A program made the translations under genes and the position numbers. The notes beneath the pieces are model-generated. The model worked only from the letters and a program-made list of their open reading frames with translations. It was not told where the DNA came from and made no database searches. Of a DNA stretch of 24,207 nucleotides, positions 16,159 through 23,341 are shown one piece after another (position 1 is the stretch's first letter; every line of letters starts with the position of its first letter). This DNA is from a virus. The stretch is from positions 1 to 24,207 of the IMG/VR virus record IMGVR_UViG_3300020159_003442. The stretch is one strand, 5' to 3'.

Positions 16159-16826
16159 CTAAGCAGATTCCTGCTCCTCGTTGTCAGCCTCAATAACTTT
16201 AGCACAGGCGTGCCTTATTAACCATTCATCTTCAGAACAGCGCATTAGTTCAATTGGGTCAGTTGCAAAAAGTTTACCTAGCCTGGCCGCGGAGATAACA
16301 CGCGGGTCCTCAACAAGAGCGTTAAGGACTATTTCGTAGGGTTTTCCTTTTCCGCCTCAATCGTGTCACCATAGCCAGCGGCATCGATGATTGCCAAAGC
16401 GGCAGATTCAAGGTGTGGGTCGAGACCAAAGAAACCCTGAACACATTCTGGAATTGCCCGAGATGCACCAGTCATGGAGAGAACTGAAGGAGATGCAAAA
16501 CCTAGCGGTCTACCATCTTCTTCTACGTCTACACCATTAAGAACGATGCCGCGAGTCGTTTGACCAATTACGGTGCAAGCAAATTTAACACCATCGAGGC
16601 CGCCCTTTGACTCAGAACCGCACTGGCGTTGCCAGGACTTTAGCTGATTTTGAGTAATGTTGGGACTAACGCGCAACTTTACGCCTGGGCGCTCAGGGAC
16701 ATCAATCAAAATTTCAGGTCTAAAAACCTTTTTTGATATGACCTCTTTGAGTTGGTCAAGGATGCTTCCTCCGGAGTTAACTGGAGTAGCATCTTCTTCT
16801 GGGATTGAATACAGTTCGTCTGTCAT
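16159..16826 (-). CDS. Tail assembly chaperone, frameshifted long form (gpGT-like, about 222 aa)
   Basis: After the zero-frame stop at 16331-16329, the -1 frame stays open from the end of the short form to a TAG at 16161-16159. It reads PYEIVLNALVEDPRV..., then a helical stretch (AARLGKLFATDPIELMRCSE, WLIRHACAKVIEAD) and an acidic end. It has no start codon near its beginning with a ribosome site. Together with the slippery purine run and the hairpin at the junction, this is the lambda G/GT arrangement of long-tailed phages. The tape measure ATG follows 19 bases later. The extension should carry the tape-measure-binding part. Slippage at AAG (16349-16347) or AAC (16343-16341) gives the same length. 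Confidence 0.85.
16306..16352 (-). promoter_or_regulatory. -1 programmed frameshift signal: slippery run plus stem-loop
   Basis: Reading 5' to 3' on the minus strand, GGAAAAGGAAAAC spans 16353-16341. A stem follows: GTCCTTAAC (16329-16321), loop GCTCTT, and GTTGAGGAC (16314-16306), nine pairs with one G-U wobble. The gap between slip site and stem is 11 bases if AAC slips or 17 if AAG slips. The slip site is not a perfect XXXYYYZ heptamer (GGAAAAG or GGAAAAC), so the exact codon is not certain. The stem begins on the last base of the zero-frame stop. Confidence 0.75.
16329..16826 (-). CDS. Tail assembly chaperone, short form (gpG-like, 165 aa)
   Basis: The sequence LKEVISKKVFRPEILIDVPERPGVKLRVSPNITQNQLKSW, then GVKFACTVIG, and near the end FFGLDPHLESAALAIIDAAGYGD, is the pattern of chaperones encoded before tape measure genes in actinobacterial phages. 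It lies between tube and tape measure, the canonical place. It should bind the tape measure during tail assembly and be absent from the virion. No clear Shine-Dalgarno precedes the ATG, and in-frame upstream codons reach a stop quickly, so the start is fixed by elimination. A -1 frameshift near its end yields a longer form, listed separately. Confidence 0.85.
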   Translation of the reverse strand: MTDELYSIPEEDATPVNSGGSILDQLKEVISKKVFRPEILIDVPERPGVKLRVSPNITQNQLKSWQRQCGSESKGGLDGVKFACTVIGQTTRGIVLNGVDVEEDGRPLGFASPSVLSMTGASRAIPECVQGFFGLDPHLESAALAIIDAAGYGDTIEAEKENPTK

Positions 16827-16868
16827 GATGCAGACACTACCACGCTATGTGTGCGCGTAGTGAAGGAA

Positions 16869-17360
16869 TCAGGCTCCAGGAGTAACTGAGCCAGATGCCT
16901 GCGAAGGCACGCCGGAGATTGCGAACGTTAAGGCGTATGTTGCCGGCGCGCCGGAAGAAGAATCACCATCAGGCTCGGTAACACCAACAAGCAATGCGTT
17001 TGCATAAATACGCTCCGATTGATAGTTAGCTATGTCACAATCAGCGTCGTAAACCTTAATTGTGTAGTACGCGCGGCCAACAACCTGACGTGCCTGGTGA
17101 AGAAGGGTTCTTTCATGGTCTGAATAATGCTTTGTCAGGGTAATGTCACCTATTTCGGCTGGGGCGCACAATGTCTCTGGAAAAGCTGAGCCACCTAGAT
17201 AGATTTTTTCAACCGATGCTGTAATTTCCCCACCAGATATTTGGGCAAAAAACAGACCGGCACCAGTGTTGCTGCCTATTGCAGGTCCAGCGGTGCTACC
17301 TGTTGCTACAACAGGTGTAATTTCTGCCAGGATTTGGCGCTGTGAAAGTCTTTTTGCCAT
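16869..17360 (-). CDS. Tail tube protein (163 aa)
   Basis: It follows the sheath gene directly and is about the usual length for myovirus tubes. The beta-rich pattern GLFFAQISGGEITASVEKIYLGG, then EIGDITLTKHYSDHERTLLHQARQVVGRAYYTIKVYDAD and a C-terminal strand TYALTFAISGV, fits the tube fold that stacks in hexameric rings. A GAGG ribosome site stands seven bases before the ATG. A short hairpin (8-bp arms, CTA loop, 17298-17316) lies in its 5' part. The assignment rests on order and pattern rather than on an invariant motif. Confidence 0.82.
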   Translation of the reverse strand: MAKRLSQRQILAEITPVVATGSTAGPAIGSNTGAGLFFAQISGGEITASVEKIYLGGSAFPETLCAPAEIGDITLTKHYSDHERTLLHQARQVVGRAYYTIKVYDADCDIANYQSERIYANALLVGVTEPDGDSSSGAPATYALTFAISGVPSQASGSVTPGA

Positions 17361-17372
17361 TATTTACCTCAA

Positions 17373-18824
17373 TTATGCAAGTGATGTTGTTAGTGATGAT
17401 TTGGTGACTTCGACCTCAATCTTGTCGCCAATTCCGGACACGCGTGCACCAACCTTGGCAACAATTTTGCCTTCAGCCAGTTGCGTAACAGGATTAAGCG
17501 CATCAGAAACGATAACCGAATATCCAGGGTCAACTTCGTTTCCATTGACGTCATAAATTGCAAACAATCCGCCAGACTTTGCAATCGGGTCAAGGATTGC
17601 TGTAAGGGTAGATGCGACTCTTGCAAAAATCGTTTTCCGGCCATCGATTGGCTGGAAGACAAGTGATTCAAGGTCTCGCTCTGCAAGGTACACAATGTAG
17701 TTAAGAACTTCTTGCGCGGTAATGAATCTAAAGTTGTCAGCGTCCTCAGAAAGAGAACGTGCTCCATAAACTCTCAAGCTTCCCTGAATAATGCGAATGG
17801 CGTTTACGCAGCCGGCGTCAACCGTATCTGTGTCTTCTTTTGAAACTGATGTTTCAAGTCCGACCACATATCTTGCGGAACCAGCTTCACCAGCATATGG
17901 GTAAAACACGCCTCTGCTGTTCTGGACAGCGGCACGCTTGGCTGCAACAAAACCTTCTGGCGGTATTGTCATTGTCAAGGAACCATTAGGAACTTTAATC
18001 CATGGCCAGTAAACGGCGATGTGCTCAGAATGTTCATCGCCAACATAGTTAGCAGTGTCATCTACAGCATCAGCTGCGGTGCTTCCAGCAGCAACGCTTG
18101 ACAATGCAATTCTGTGATTAGTGTTTGCGTGTGCAATCAGTGCATTAATTGTTGTTGAGTCGTAAAATCCTGGTGCCATAACTGCTCCAGAACCAAGGTC
18201 ATAAGTAAACTCACCCAAAGCAGTAACAATATCTGCTGCCACTACCGTAGAGCCATTGTCGCCGCCAGAAAAATCTTGAGCAACAACAGCTACCGGGTCA
18301 AGCGTTCCAGTGCTTGTAGCCGTCACGTACAGCGCCGCTGTTGCGCTGTTATTGATTTCATTAAGAACATCAGCCTTAGTTGTGTATGTGGCGGTTCTAT
18401 AAACTCTTGTGCCACCAAGAAGAATGTCGATGTAAAAGCTTCCCGATGCAGGAACAGTTACTGTTGCTTCTAAGCCACCGCTGTTAGCCCAGGTGCCTTT
18501 ACCTGTAGCTGTAAGAGTAATCGCCGTTTCGTCGTCATCATCTAAAAGTGCGCAAGTTGCTGGGTCAGCGCCAGCTCCCGTAGCACGCGACACGTAAATT
18601 CTAGCGCCGCCTTCTTCGAAAAACGTTTTTACTGTTTGATGGACGTAACCAGACGAAGTGTAGCCACCATAAATTTCTTCGTACTGGTCAAGACTGCTAA
18701 TCAATGTTGCTGACCCGGAAGGACCGCGGCTAGTAACGCCTGCAACAAAAGCAGTTGCCGTTGGGGTCACCTGAACTGATGTTGGGCCCGTTCTTACTGC
18801 TGTTGTAACGACTACACCTGGCAT
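17373..18824 (-). CDS. Tail sheath protein (483 aa)
   Basis: The start MPGVVVTTAVRTGPTSVQ, followed by ATAFVAGVTSRGPSGSATLISSLDQYEEIYGG and TVKTFFEEGGARIYVSRATG, is the classic sheath N-terminal domain; the C-terminal domain shows ALNPVTQLAEGKIVAKVGAR and the last strand IEVEVTKSSL, which forms the handshake with neighbouring sheath subunits. Its presence shows the tail is contractile. I use the ATG at 18824, because GGAGG lies six bases upstream; the longer in-frame start at 18851 would put the ribosome site inside the gene. Length is within the range usual for phage sheaths. Confidence 0.93.
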   Translation of the reverse strand: MPGVVVTTAVRTGPTSVQVTPTATAFVAGVTSRGPSGSATLISSLDQYEEIYGGYTSSGYVHQTVKTFFEEGGARIYVSRATGAGADPATCALLDDDDETAITLTATGKGTWANSGGLEATVTVPASGSFYIDILLGGTRVYRTATYTTKADVLNEINNSATAALYVTATSTGTLDPVAVVAQDFSGGDNGSTVVAADIVTALGEFTYDLGSGAVMAPGFYDSTTINALIAHANTNHRIALSSVAAGSTAADAVDDTANYVGDEHSEHIAVYWPWIKVPNGSLTMTIPPEGFVAAKRAAVQNSRGVFYPYAGEAGSARYVVGLETSVSKEDTDTVDAGCVNAIRIIQGSLRVYGARSLSEDADNFRFITAQEVLNYIVYLAERDLESLVFQPIDGRKTIFARVASTLTAILDPIAKSGGLFAIYDVNGNEVDPGYSVIVSDALNPVTQLAEGKIVAKVGARVSGIGDKIEVEVTKSSLTTSLA

Positions 18825-18877
18825 ACTTTTCCTCCGCTCCTGATGGAACAATTAAATGAAAACCTAATTGATTATAG

Positions 18878-19249
18878 TTAGATTTCTATTGGTTCTATTG
18901 CAACTACCGGCGAATCTTCTTCAACGGCACTATCTGCAACTGTTTCAACAACTTCAGGAACTTGAATTTCGTCATCTACCTGCTGTTGTTCAAAATCTAA
19001 TTTTTTTGACTTTTTTGTTGACTTTGCTTCAACTTTTTCTTCTTTTGAAGAAAACTCAACAATTCGCAAACTTCCAGCCCTCAAGGCTCTGCGAATGTGT
19101 TCAGTTTCAAAAGTTACAGCAACTTCTTGTGGCCCAAGATAGTTTCCAAATCTGTCAAGTTGGACAACCTGAAAAGACTCGTTTACGTATTGAGTCATGC
19201 CGTTGCAGCCTTCCGGCGCTGATGTTTGAAGACTTTTAAAAATTCTCAT
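18878..19249 (-). CDS. Unknown protein with acidic C-terminal tail, before the sheath gene (123 aa)
   Basis: The first 70 residues are predicted mixed alpha/beta (QYVNESFQVVQLDRFGNYLG, VAVTFETEHIRRALRAGSLRIVEF); residues 70-85 are lysine-rich (EEKVEAKSTKKSKKL) and the rest is a strongly acidic, valine/glutamate-rich tail that is probably disordered. I do not know the family. Small proteins of this kind occur between the terminator and sheath genes of actinophage-like myoviruses. The folded part could be a minor neck or assembly factor. A 26-base gap separates its stop from the region upstream of the sheath start. Confidence 0.6.
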   Translation of the reverse strand: MRIFKSLQTSAPEGCNGMTQYVNESFQVVQLDRFGNYLGPQEVAVTFETEHIRRALRAGSLRIVEFSSKEEKVEAKSTKKSKKLDFEQQQVDDEIQVPEVVETVADSAVEEDSPVVAIEPIEI

Positions 19250-19253
19250 AAGC

Positions 19254-19856
19254 CTAAGCCTCTAGTTCGTCCTGTAGCTGATTCATTGTCTTAACGCCGA
19301 GTTCAATTTCGTCAAGCGTGCCGTATGGTTCACGCGTAACTACTTCTTCTAGCTCTATATCATAACCCAAATATGCCCCTGCCATGACACGGTCGCCCTT
19401 CAATAGTGTTAGCTCGGAAAACTCTTCAGAAATAGTTTCCTCCAGAATTCTCGACTGGCGGCCGGCTGAATAGCGAGACAAACATGGGTGGTCAAGCAGT
19501 GCTGAGCGAACAATCGTTGTCAACTGGTCTCTCATTAGGGTTGCTTGCTCTGAGCCTTCTGTTTTGACCCATATGTACGTTCTCATTGCATATGTGACCG
19601 CGTACATGGGGTCATAGTTGCCAACATAGTTAGTACGGTCAAATCTTTTTGTCGAGATGGCTACAGTGATTATGGTTGGCCATTCATCCAGGGCTAGAGG
19701 CTCGTAGGTTATGTACTTCAGTGGTGACGGCAGGCTGACAGAATCAAGATTCCACGAGTTTCTATATCGAATAATTCTTTGAGGAATATCCTGCAATAAG
19801 TAAGAATTTATATATTCTTTAGCAAATTGGGCTCCATACATTGTTTCGAGCGTCAT
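19254..19856 (-). CDS. Tail terminator / neck protein (200 aa)
   Basis: The pattern WPTIITVAISTKRFDR...MYAVTYAMRTYIWVKTEGSEQATLMRDQLTTIVRSALLDHP is the alpha/beta core typical of tail terminator proteins: a strand describing the parameter, a long strand YxWVK, then a helix with RD-LT-IVRSALLDHP. Such proteins form a hexameric ring that stops tube and sheath growth and docks to the head. Its start overlaps the preceding stop as ATGA, and it lies just upstream of the 123-aa gene and the sheath, as in other myoviruses. No catalytic function is expected. Confidence 0.75.
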   Translation of the reverse strand: MTLETMYGAQFAKEYINSYLLQDIPQRIIRYRNSWNLDSVSLPSPLKYITYEPLALDEWPTIITVAISTKRFDRTNYVGNYDPMYAVTYAMRTYIWVKTEGSEQATLMRDQLTTIVRSALLDHPCLSRYSAGRQSRILEETISEEFSELTLLKGDRVMAGAYLGYDIELEEVVTREPYGTLDEIELGVKTMNQLQDELEA

Positions 19857-20305
19857 GATAAGTCACCCTCTATGACCCACTTTGCATAGGAAGAGCCAAG
19901 CCACTCCGCAAAACCACGCGGTACAAAAACAACTTGGCGCTTCGGCATCTTTGATGTTCCCATTTGATGAAATTTTGCATACGAGACGGTCGTGCCGAAT
20001 TCAAATGAGTCTTTTGTTATTTTTGTGGCTGTGTTGTTTAGGTTCACCAAGCTGGAAAAGAGCTTTCCGCTTCTCACCATTGGCGGTGCTCCTGGGAATC
20101 TTATTGCTTTCCATGCTCCGTATTGGGCGTCAAGCGGGGACCATCCACCGGATGGCAGGCCATTTGATGTGAAGTTTTCAATATTTGCAAGTCTCAGTTT
20201 GTTTTGGGCTGCGGGGGCGAGTGGCATCATTGTTCCGGCACGTAGGGCCATTTTTTCAAGCTGTCTATCTAAGTTGCCAATATCTATATTGATTTCGATA
20301 TCCAT
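19853..20305 (-). CDS. Tail completion protein (virion morphogenesis / gpS-HK97 gp10-like, 150 aa)
   Basis: The motif FGTTVSYAKFHQMGTSKMPKRQVVFVP in the second half matches the HQxG...PxR signature of phage virion-morphogenesis (P2 gpS) and HK97 gp10-like neck proteins. I chose the ATG at 20305 (MDIEIN), which overlaps the stop of the connector as TAATG; an in-frame ATG eight codons upstream (20329) lacks a ribosome site and would overlap the connector. Its stop overlaps the next start (ATGA). Position between connector and terminator fits a protein that joins the tail to the head or closes the tail end. Confidence 0.8.
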   Translation of the reverse strand: MDIEINIDIGNLDRQLEKMALRAGTMMPLAPAAQNKLRLANIENFTSNGLPSGGWSPLDAQYGAWKAIRFPGAPPMVRSGKLFSSLVNLNNTATKITKDSFEFGTTVSYAKFHQMGTSKMPKRQVVFVPRGFAEWLGSSYAKWVIEGDLS

Positions 20306-21168
20306 TATGCAATTCTTCGCCTTCTCCATCGACGTATAGCAAGTAGTTCTTTTTCGAGAAATCCTGTTTCTACAGGAGCTACACCTCTTGGGTTTAAGTC
20401 TTTTATGCCAACAACGTCGTCATGCATGTTCTGCATTTCTCGTGTAGCTGCGCGGAGAATCATCAGTTTAAATACGTGGATTTGGCCTCCATCAAGACCG
20501 CCCTCGTAAGTAATTTCTACTGTGTCGTTTGGGAAACCACGATACATCTCAATTCCATACCTGTGAACTACATAGTCGCTGCCAGTAGCCGTTGCAGTTC
20601 CTGTTCCATCAGTTGTAACCCCAAGAGAAGGGTCAACACCATCAACCGTAAAGCTGTTTTCAGTAACGGCTGTTATTTCTTTTGCCGGTACGTTGTATCC
20701 GTCAGGGGCCATGTCTTTAACAACAACACGTTGACCTACTGTAAAACCATGAGCTGTAGCCGTATAGGTTATTGATGTGCCGGTTCGGACTGCGGCAGTT
20801 ACGGATGCGTTTCTCTGTAAGGCTTCTCCGAGATTTACGCCAGTTTCACCAAGGCTCTTAATCCGTACCTTGCTTATGCTTGCGACTGGAGTATTTCTTA
20901 GGGGCAATACCACCGAAGGCTGAATATAGTTTATGAAATTTCCTGTTGTATCAAGGCTTGAATCATAAAAGAAAGAAGTAGCTGGAACACCCTGAAAGTA
21001 GCTAGGAATTACATGTTCTTCAGTAGTTTCTAGCAACTCAATCGGCCTGCGCAAATATGCTTCTAGCTCACTTTGCAGACCTTCGAGCACAAATTCAGCC
21101 GCGTCGCGCTGCCGGTTGGACAAAGATATATCCATATACGTGATGAGGTCATTTATAGTTACGAGCAT
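20305..21168 (-). CDS. Head-tail connector (gp6/adaptor-like) with an inserted beta domain (287 aa)
   Basis: The N-terminal helical region (TINDLITYMDISLSNRQRDAAEFVL, then LEAYLRRPIE at 35-44) is typical of phage head-tail adaptors of the HK97 gp6/SPP1 gp15 type, as is the C-terminal part (VEITYEGG at 217-224, then HVFKLMILRAATREM). Residues about 121-195 are an insertion with the pattern THGF-VGQRVVV-GYNVP-ITAVTENSFTVDG. This resembles FCCH-like beta repeats found in phage proteins. The usual adaptor is far shorter. The extreme C-terminus is arginine-rich (RRWRRRRIA). The stop overlaps the next ATG (TAATG at 20307-20303), implying coupled translation. The product should sit on the portal ring at the neck. 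Confidence 0.8.
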   Translation of the reverse strand: MLVTINDLITYMDISLSNRQRDAAEFVLEGLQSELEAYLRRPIELLETTEEHVIPSYFQGVPATSFFYDSSLDTTGNFINYIQPSVVLPLRNTPVASISKVRIKSLGETGVNLGEALQRNASVTAAVRTGTSITYTATAHGFTVGQRVVVKDMAPDGYNVPAKEITAVTENSFTVDGVDPSLGVTTDGTGTATATGSDYVVHRYGIEMYRGFPNDTVEITYEGGLDGGQIHVFKLMILRAATREMQNMHDDVVGIKDLNPRGVAPVETGFLEKELLAIRRWRRRRIA

Positions 21169-21177
21169 TGATATGCC

Positions 21178-21378
21178 CTATCTACGGCCAAGAACGATGT
21201 TCCGACCCTCTGTGGCTAGAGCCCGCCCTTCACCCGCTTGGGTACGTACACGACTACCTTTACCGTACTGAAGTCTGTCCGCCAGGCGGTTCAGGGTATA
21301 GGAAACGGCACGACGCCACCATGGTGGTCTTTGCTCACCGAGAAGTTCTTCATCTTCAATGTCATTAGGATTAGGCAC
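21178..21378 (-). CDS. Small basic protein before the head-tail connector (66 aa, GTG start)
   Basis: The first codon is GTG, preceded by a strong Shine-Dalgarno GGAGG at 21389-21385 with 6-base spacing, which supports this start. The protein has an acidic N-terminus (IEDEELLG), a PPWWRRAV segment, then a basic helix and a glycine/arginine-rich tail ending in LGRR. I do not recognise the family. Its place directly before the connector suggests a head-completion or virion-associated peptide (inference). It ends ten bases before the start of the connector. Confidence 0.65.
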   Translation of the reverse strand: MPNPNDIEDEELLGEQRPPWWRRAVSYTLNRLADRLQYGKGSRVRTQAGEGRALATEGRNIVLGRR

Positions 21379-21405
21379 TCTAAACCTCCAAATAGTTTCG
21401 TTCTG

Positions 21406-21411
21406 ATTATA
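21406..21411 (-). promoter_or_regulatory. Possible -10 element between the ParB/PAPS cluster and the virion genes
   Basis: The 59-base gap between the IbrB-type gene and the 66-aa gene is one of the larger gaps in the window and contains a perfect TATAAT on the minus strand, 17 bases before the GGAGG of the next gene. No good -35 hexamer is visible at 17 plus or minus 1 bases, and no TGn extension precedes it, so this is a candidate start point for neck and tail transcription rather than a firm promoter. Confidence 0.35.
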
Positions 21412-21437
21412 CGTGACAATACATAAACCAGAGAGAA

Positions 21438-21989
21438 CTACCTGTCTTTGTTTGGCGGCTTTTCAATTTCTGCCATTTGTTCGGCCGCTCCAGTTGGTGC
21501 TTCAATGGGCACCCAGGCTTTTGAATAAGAGTATTCAGAAATCTTGCGCTGCTTGATTATTGAACTATCCATCATGAGGCTTATTTCTGCATAGCTCATA
21601 CTGAAAATATTCTTGATTTCATCAAGGCTGTATTTACCCGAGTGATAAATGTCTTGGACTATTGCCGACATATGCTTGGCAACCAAAGAGCCCCTGCCGC
21701 GATTTAGAGAAATGTGCATCACCATGGCATCAATGGCGTCAACATCCACATAAATGACGGGAATCATTTTCTTATCCCGTTTTAAGATTTTTTTATCAGC
21801 CTGCGCACAAATCCACCTATGGAATCCGTCAATAATGTGCATGGTTGATTTTTGAACAATTATTGGGGAAATCCATCCATAGTCATGAAGTGAGTCAGCT
21901 AAAACCTGAATGTCTGGTTTAAGCATGTGGGTAGCACGCCATGGAGCCGGTTTTAGCTCATCCCATTTTACGTATTCAATTTGCATCAT
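21438..21989 (-). CDS. ParB-like protein, IbrB-type (183 aa)
   Basis: Residues about 8-100 are a ParB N-terminal-like domain: LADSLHDYGWISPIIV (30-45), the catalytic/CTP-pocket-like IIDGFHRW (52-59) and NRGRGS (96-101). A helical segment follows (about 104-150, KYSLDEIKNIFSMSYAEISLMM), resembling the helix-turn-helix-like region of ParB/IbrB proteins. The tail after residue 155 is proline-rich and probably disordered. The start ATG lies inside the 3' end of the PP-loop gene (14-base overlap; a second ATG follows directly and either may be used). The pairing with an IbrA-like gene argues that the two proteins act together. It shares the ParB fold with the 266-aa protein, but the motifs differ enough that this is not a recent duplication. 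Confidence 0.8.
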   Translation of the reverse strand: MMQIEYVKWDELKPAPWRATHMLKPDIQVLADSLHDYGWISPIIVQKSTMHIIDGFHRWICAQADKKILKRDKKMIPVIYVDVDAIDAMVMHISLNRGRGSLVAKHMSAIVQDIYHSGKYSLDEIKNIFSMSYAEISLMMDSSIIKQRKISEYSYSKAWVPIEAPTGAAEQMAEIEKPPNKDR

Positions 21990-23109
21990 CTTCTGCCTGT
22001 ATTATTTCTTGTATTGAGTAGGCCTTTGTCCCAGGCCCAATCGGGTTTACGGCTGTGGTAGCAAATTCATGCATCAGTAAATTTCTAATTAACCAATGTA
22101 TAGGGTACGAGTTTTTATCCTTTGCATGTTTTTTTCTAAACTCCGCCGTGTAAGCCATAGCCCTTTTCTTTAACCCTGGAGTTAAAACATTTTCTTCTAT
22201 GCATCGCTTGACACCATCCCAGCCTTCAGATGCGTAACGCAAAATGACGGCCTCAATGTTGAACTCTGGCCACCATCGGCGCTGAGCGTCAATTTGTGGA
22301 AAACACTCCACAAGCCTGTCATAGAATTCTGGCTCGGTTGCAACAACATCACCTATGCGTCGGATAGCAACGGCATGAAGAGGGATGCCTACCCGCGAGT
22401 TGCTTCCTGTCAACGCGGCGTAGTCGTAGTACTCGCAATAAGTTGCATTGTGCTCTTCTGTAATAAACTTAAAAACGTCGTCGGCTGTCCAGTCGTAAAT
22501 CACTTTTGCAAAACGTAGAGGTATGTTTTTTTTCATTTTATAAGGAATAACAATATAGTTCTCGTGAAGTTTTTGAACACAGGACCTGTAACGAATCATT
22601 GACTCGTTTGCTCGAACTCCGGTTATAAAAGCAACTTTCCCTTTTTTTCCCTGCATTGTGTAGTAGTCAATTGATTCAATAATTTTTTTTGTTGGGTCAA
22701 GTCCAAAATGTTCAGCCCTAATAGCCCAATCCGGAATAGGGCGAATAAGCCTGCCCTGTTTTTCGCGCATTCCGGACCAAAGTAGGCAATACTCGCGGCG
22801 GCCTAAAACCCATATTTCTTGACCTTGAGGCAAGCAATACCACTCCATGTCAACCCAGTCATAGTTGCGAACCTCTTCAACAAACTTGATTACAGAAGGG
22901 CTAACCATTTCTTCGTCACGGAAAATAACTTTTACCGGACCCAAGCCTCGCTCTTCGTGAATTTCTTTTGCTAAATACAAAACAGCCGTAGAGTCTTTTC
23001 CTCCAGAAAACTGAATGCACACGGTGTCAAATGTGTCATAGACGTGACGCATTCGTTCCCTAGCCGCATCAACACATGAAATATCTAAGTAAAGTTTTTG
23101 CCTAGGCAT
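21976..23109 (-). CDS. PAPS reductase-like PP-loop ATPase, IbrA-type (377 aa)
   Basis: A PP-loop (SGGKDS, residues 35-40, preceded by VCIQF) identifies the adenine nucleotide alpha-hydrolase fold used by PAPS reductases, ATP sulfurylases, tRNA thiolases and DndC. GVRANES at 164-170 and DWTADDVF at 206-213 are the second and third blocks expected in phage PAPS-reductase-like and IbrA-like proteins. The long C-terminal helical region (about 255-377) goes beyond the classical enzyme. No ECGxH reductase motif and no clustered cysteines for an Fe-S centre are visible, so true PAPS reduction is unlikely; nucleotide-dependent modification of DNA, RNA or a small molecule is the alternative. It overlaps the downstream ParB-like gene by 14 bases, as in ibrA-ibrB type pairs. 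Confidence 0.85.
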   Translation of the reverse strand: MPRQKLYLDISCVDAARERMRHVYDTFDTVCIQFSGGKDSTAVLYLAKEIHEERGLGPVKVIFRDEEMVSPSVIKFVEEVRNYDWVDMEWYCLPQGQEIWVLGRREYCLLWSGMREKQGRLIRPIPDWAIRAEHFGLDPTKKIIESIDYYTMQGKKGKVAFITGVRANESMIRYRSCVQKLHENYIVIPYKMKKNIPLRFAKVIYDWTADDVFKFITEEHNATYCEYYDYAALTGSNSRVGIPLHAVAIRRIGDVVATEPEFYDRLVECFPQIDAQRRWWPEFNIEAVILRYASEGWDGVKRCIEENVLTPGLKKRAMAYTAEFRKKHAKDKNSYPIHWLIRNLLMHEFATTAVNPIGPGTKAYSIQEIIQAEDDAN

Positions 23110-23341
23110 TATGCGCTTCTTTAATCATTGGCCTAACTAATTGGTGTAGCTCGCGTAAAGCCGCTTCCGGACCACTCGCAAAAGACGTAACGACAGAAAA
23201 ATTTTCTGTTTTCGTCGACGCAGTCCACTTGTTGGGTTCATGCATTAACAGCGTAAAAGTCATATTGTGTATAGAAAAAAATTTGGCGTAAGAAATTATG
23301 TCGCCTGACTCAAGGCTGTAATTAGATTTCGGTGTGAACAT
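23102..23341 (-). CDS. Hypothetical protein between ParB-like and PAPS-reductase-like genes (79 aa)
   Basis: I do not recognise a family. The protein is 79 residues long, with a central beta-prone stretch (MTFTLLMHEPNKW, then TENFSVVTSF) and an amphipathic C-terminal helix (EAALRELHQLVRPMIKEA). It has no signal peptide, membrane segment or cysteine. It overlaps the preceding ParB-like gene by 20 bases and the following PP-loop gene by 8 bases, so it is very likely translated as part of the same cluster. The size and position would fit a small partner or adaptor of the neighbouring enzymes; that is inference only. Confidence 0.65.
   Translation of the reverse strand: MFTPKSNYSLESGDIISYAKFFSIHNMTFTLLMHEPNKWTASTKTENFSVVTSFASGPEAALRELHQLVRPMIKEAHNA

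Noticed and set aside
17298-17316. 8-bp stem with CTA loop early in the tail tube gene
   Set aside because: Could affect translation, but there is no supporting context; kept only as a remark in the tube entry.
21178-21437. Chance that the gap before the connector hides portal or capsid genes
   Set aside because: Only a 66-aa frame fits; portal, protease and capsid must lie outside the window.
22683-22690. Run of eight A on the coding strand in the PAPS-reductase-like gene, a possible slip site
   Set aside because: The reading frame continues with conserved motifs on both sides, and no alternative frame product is apparent.
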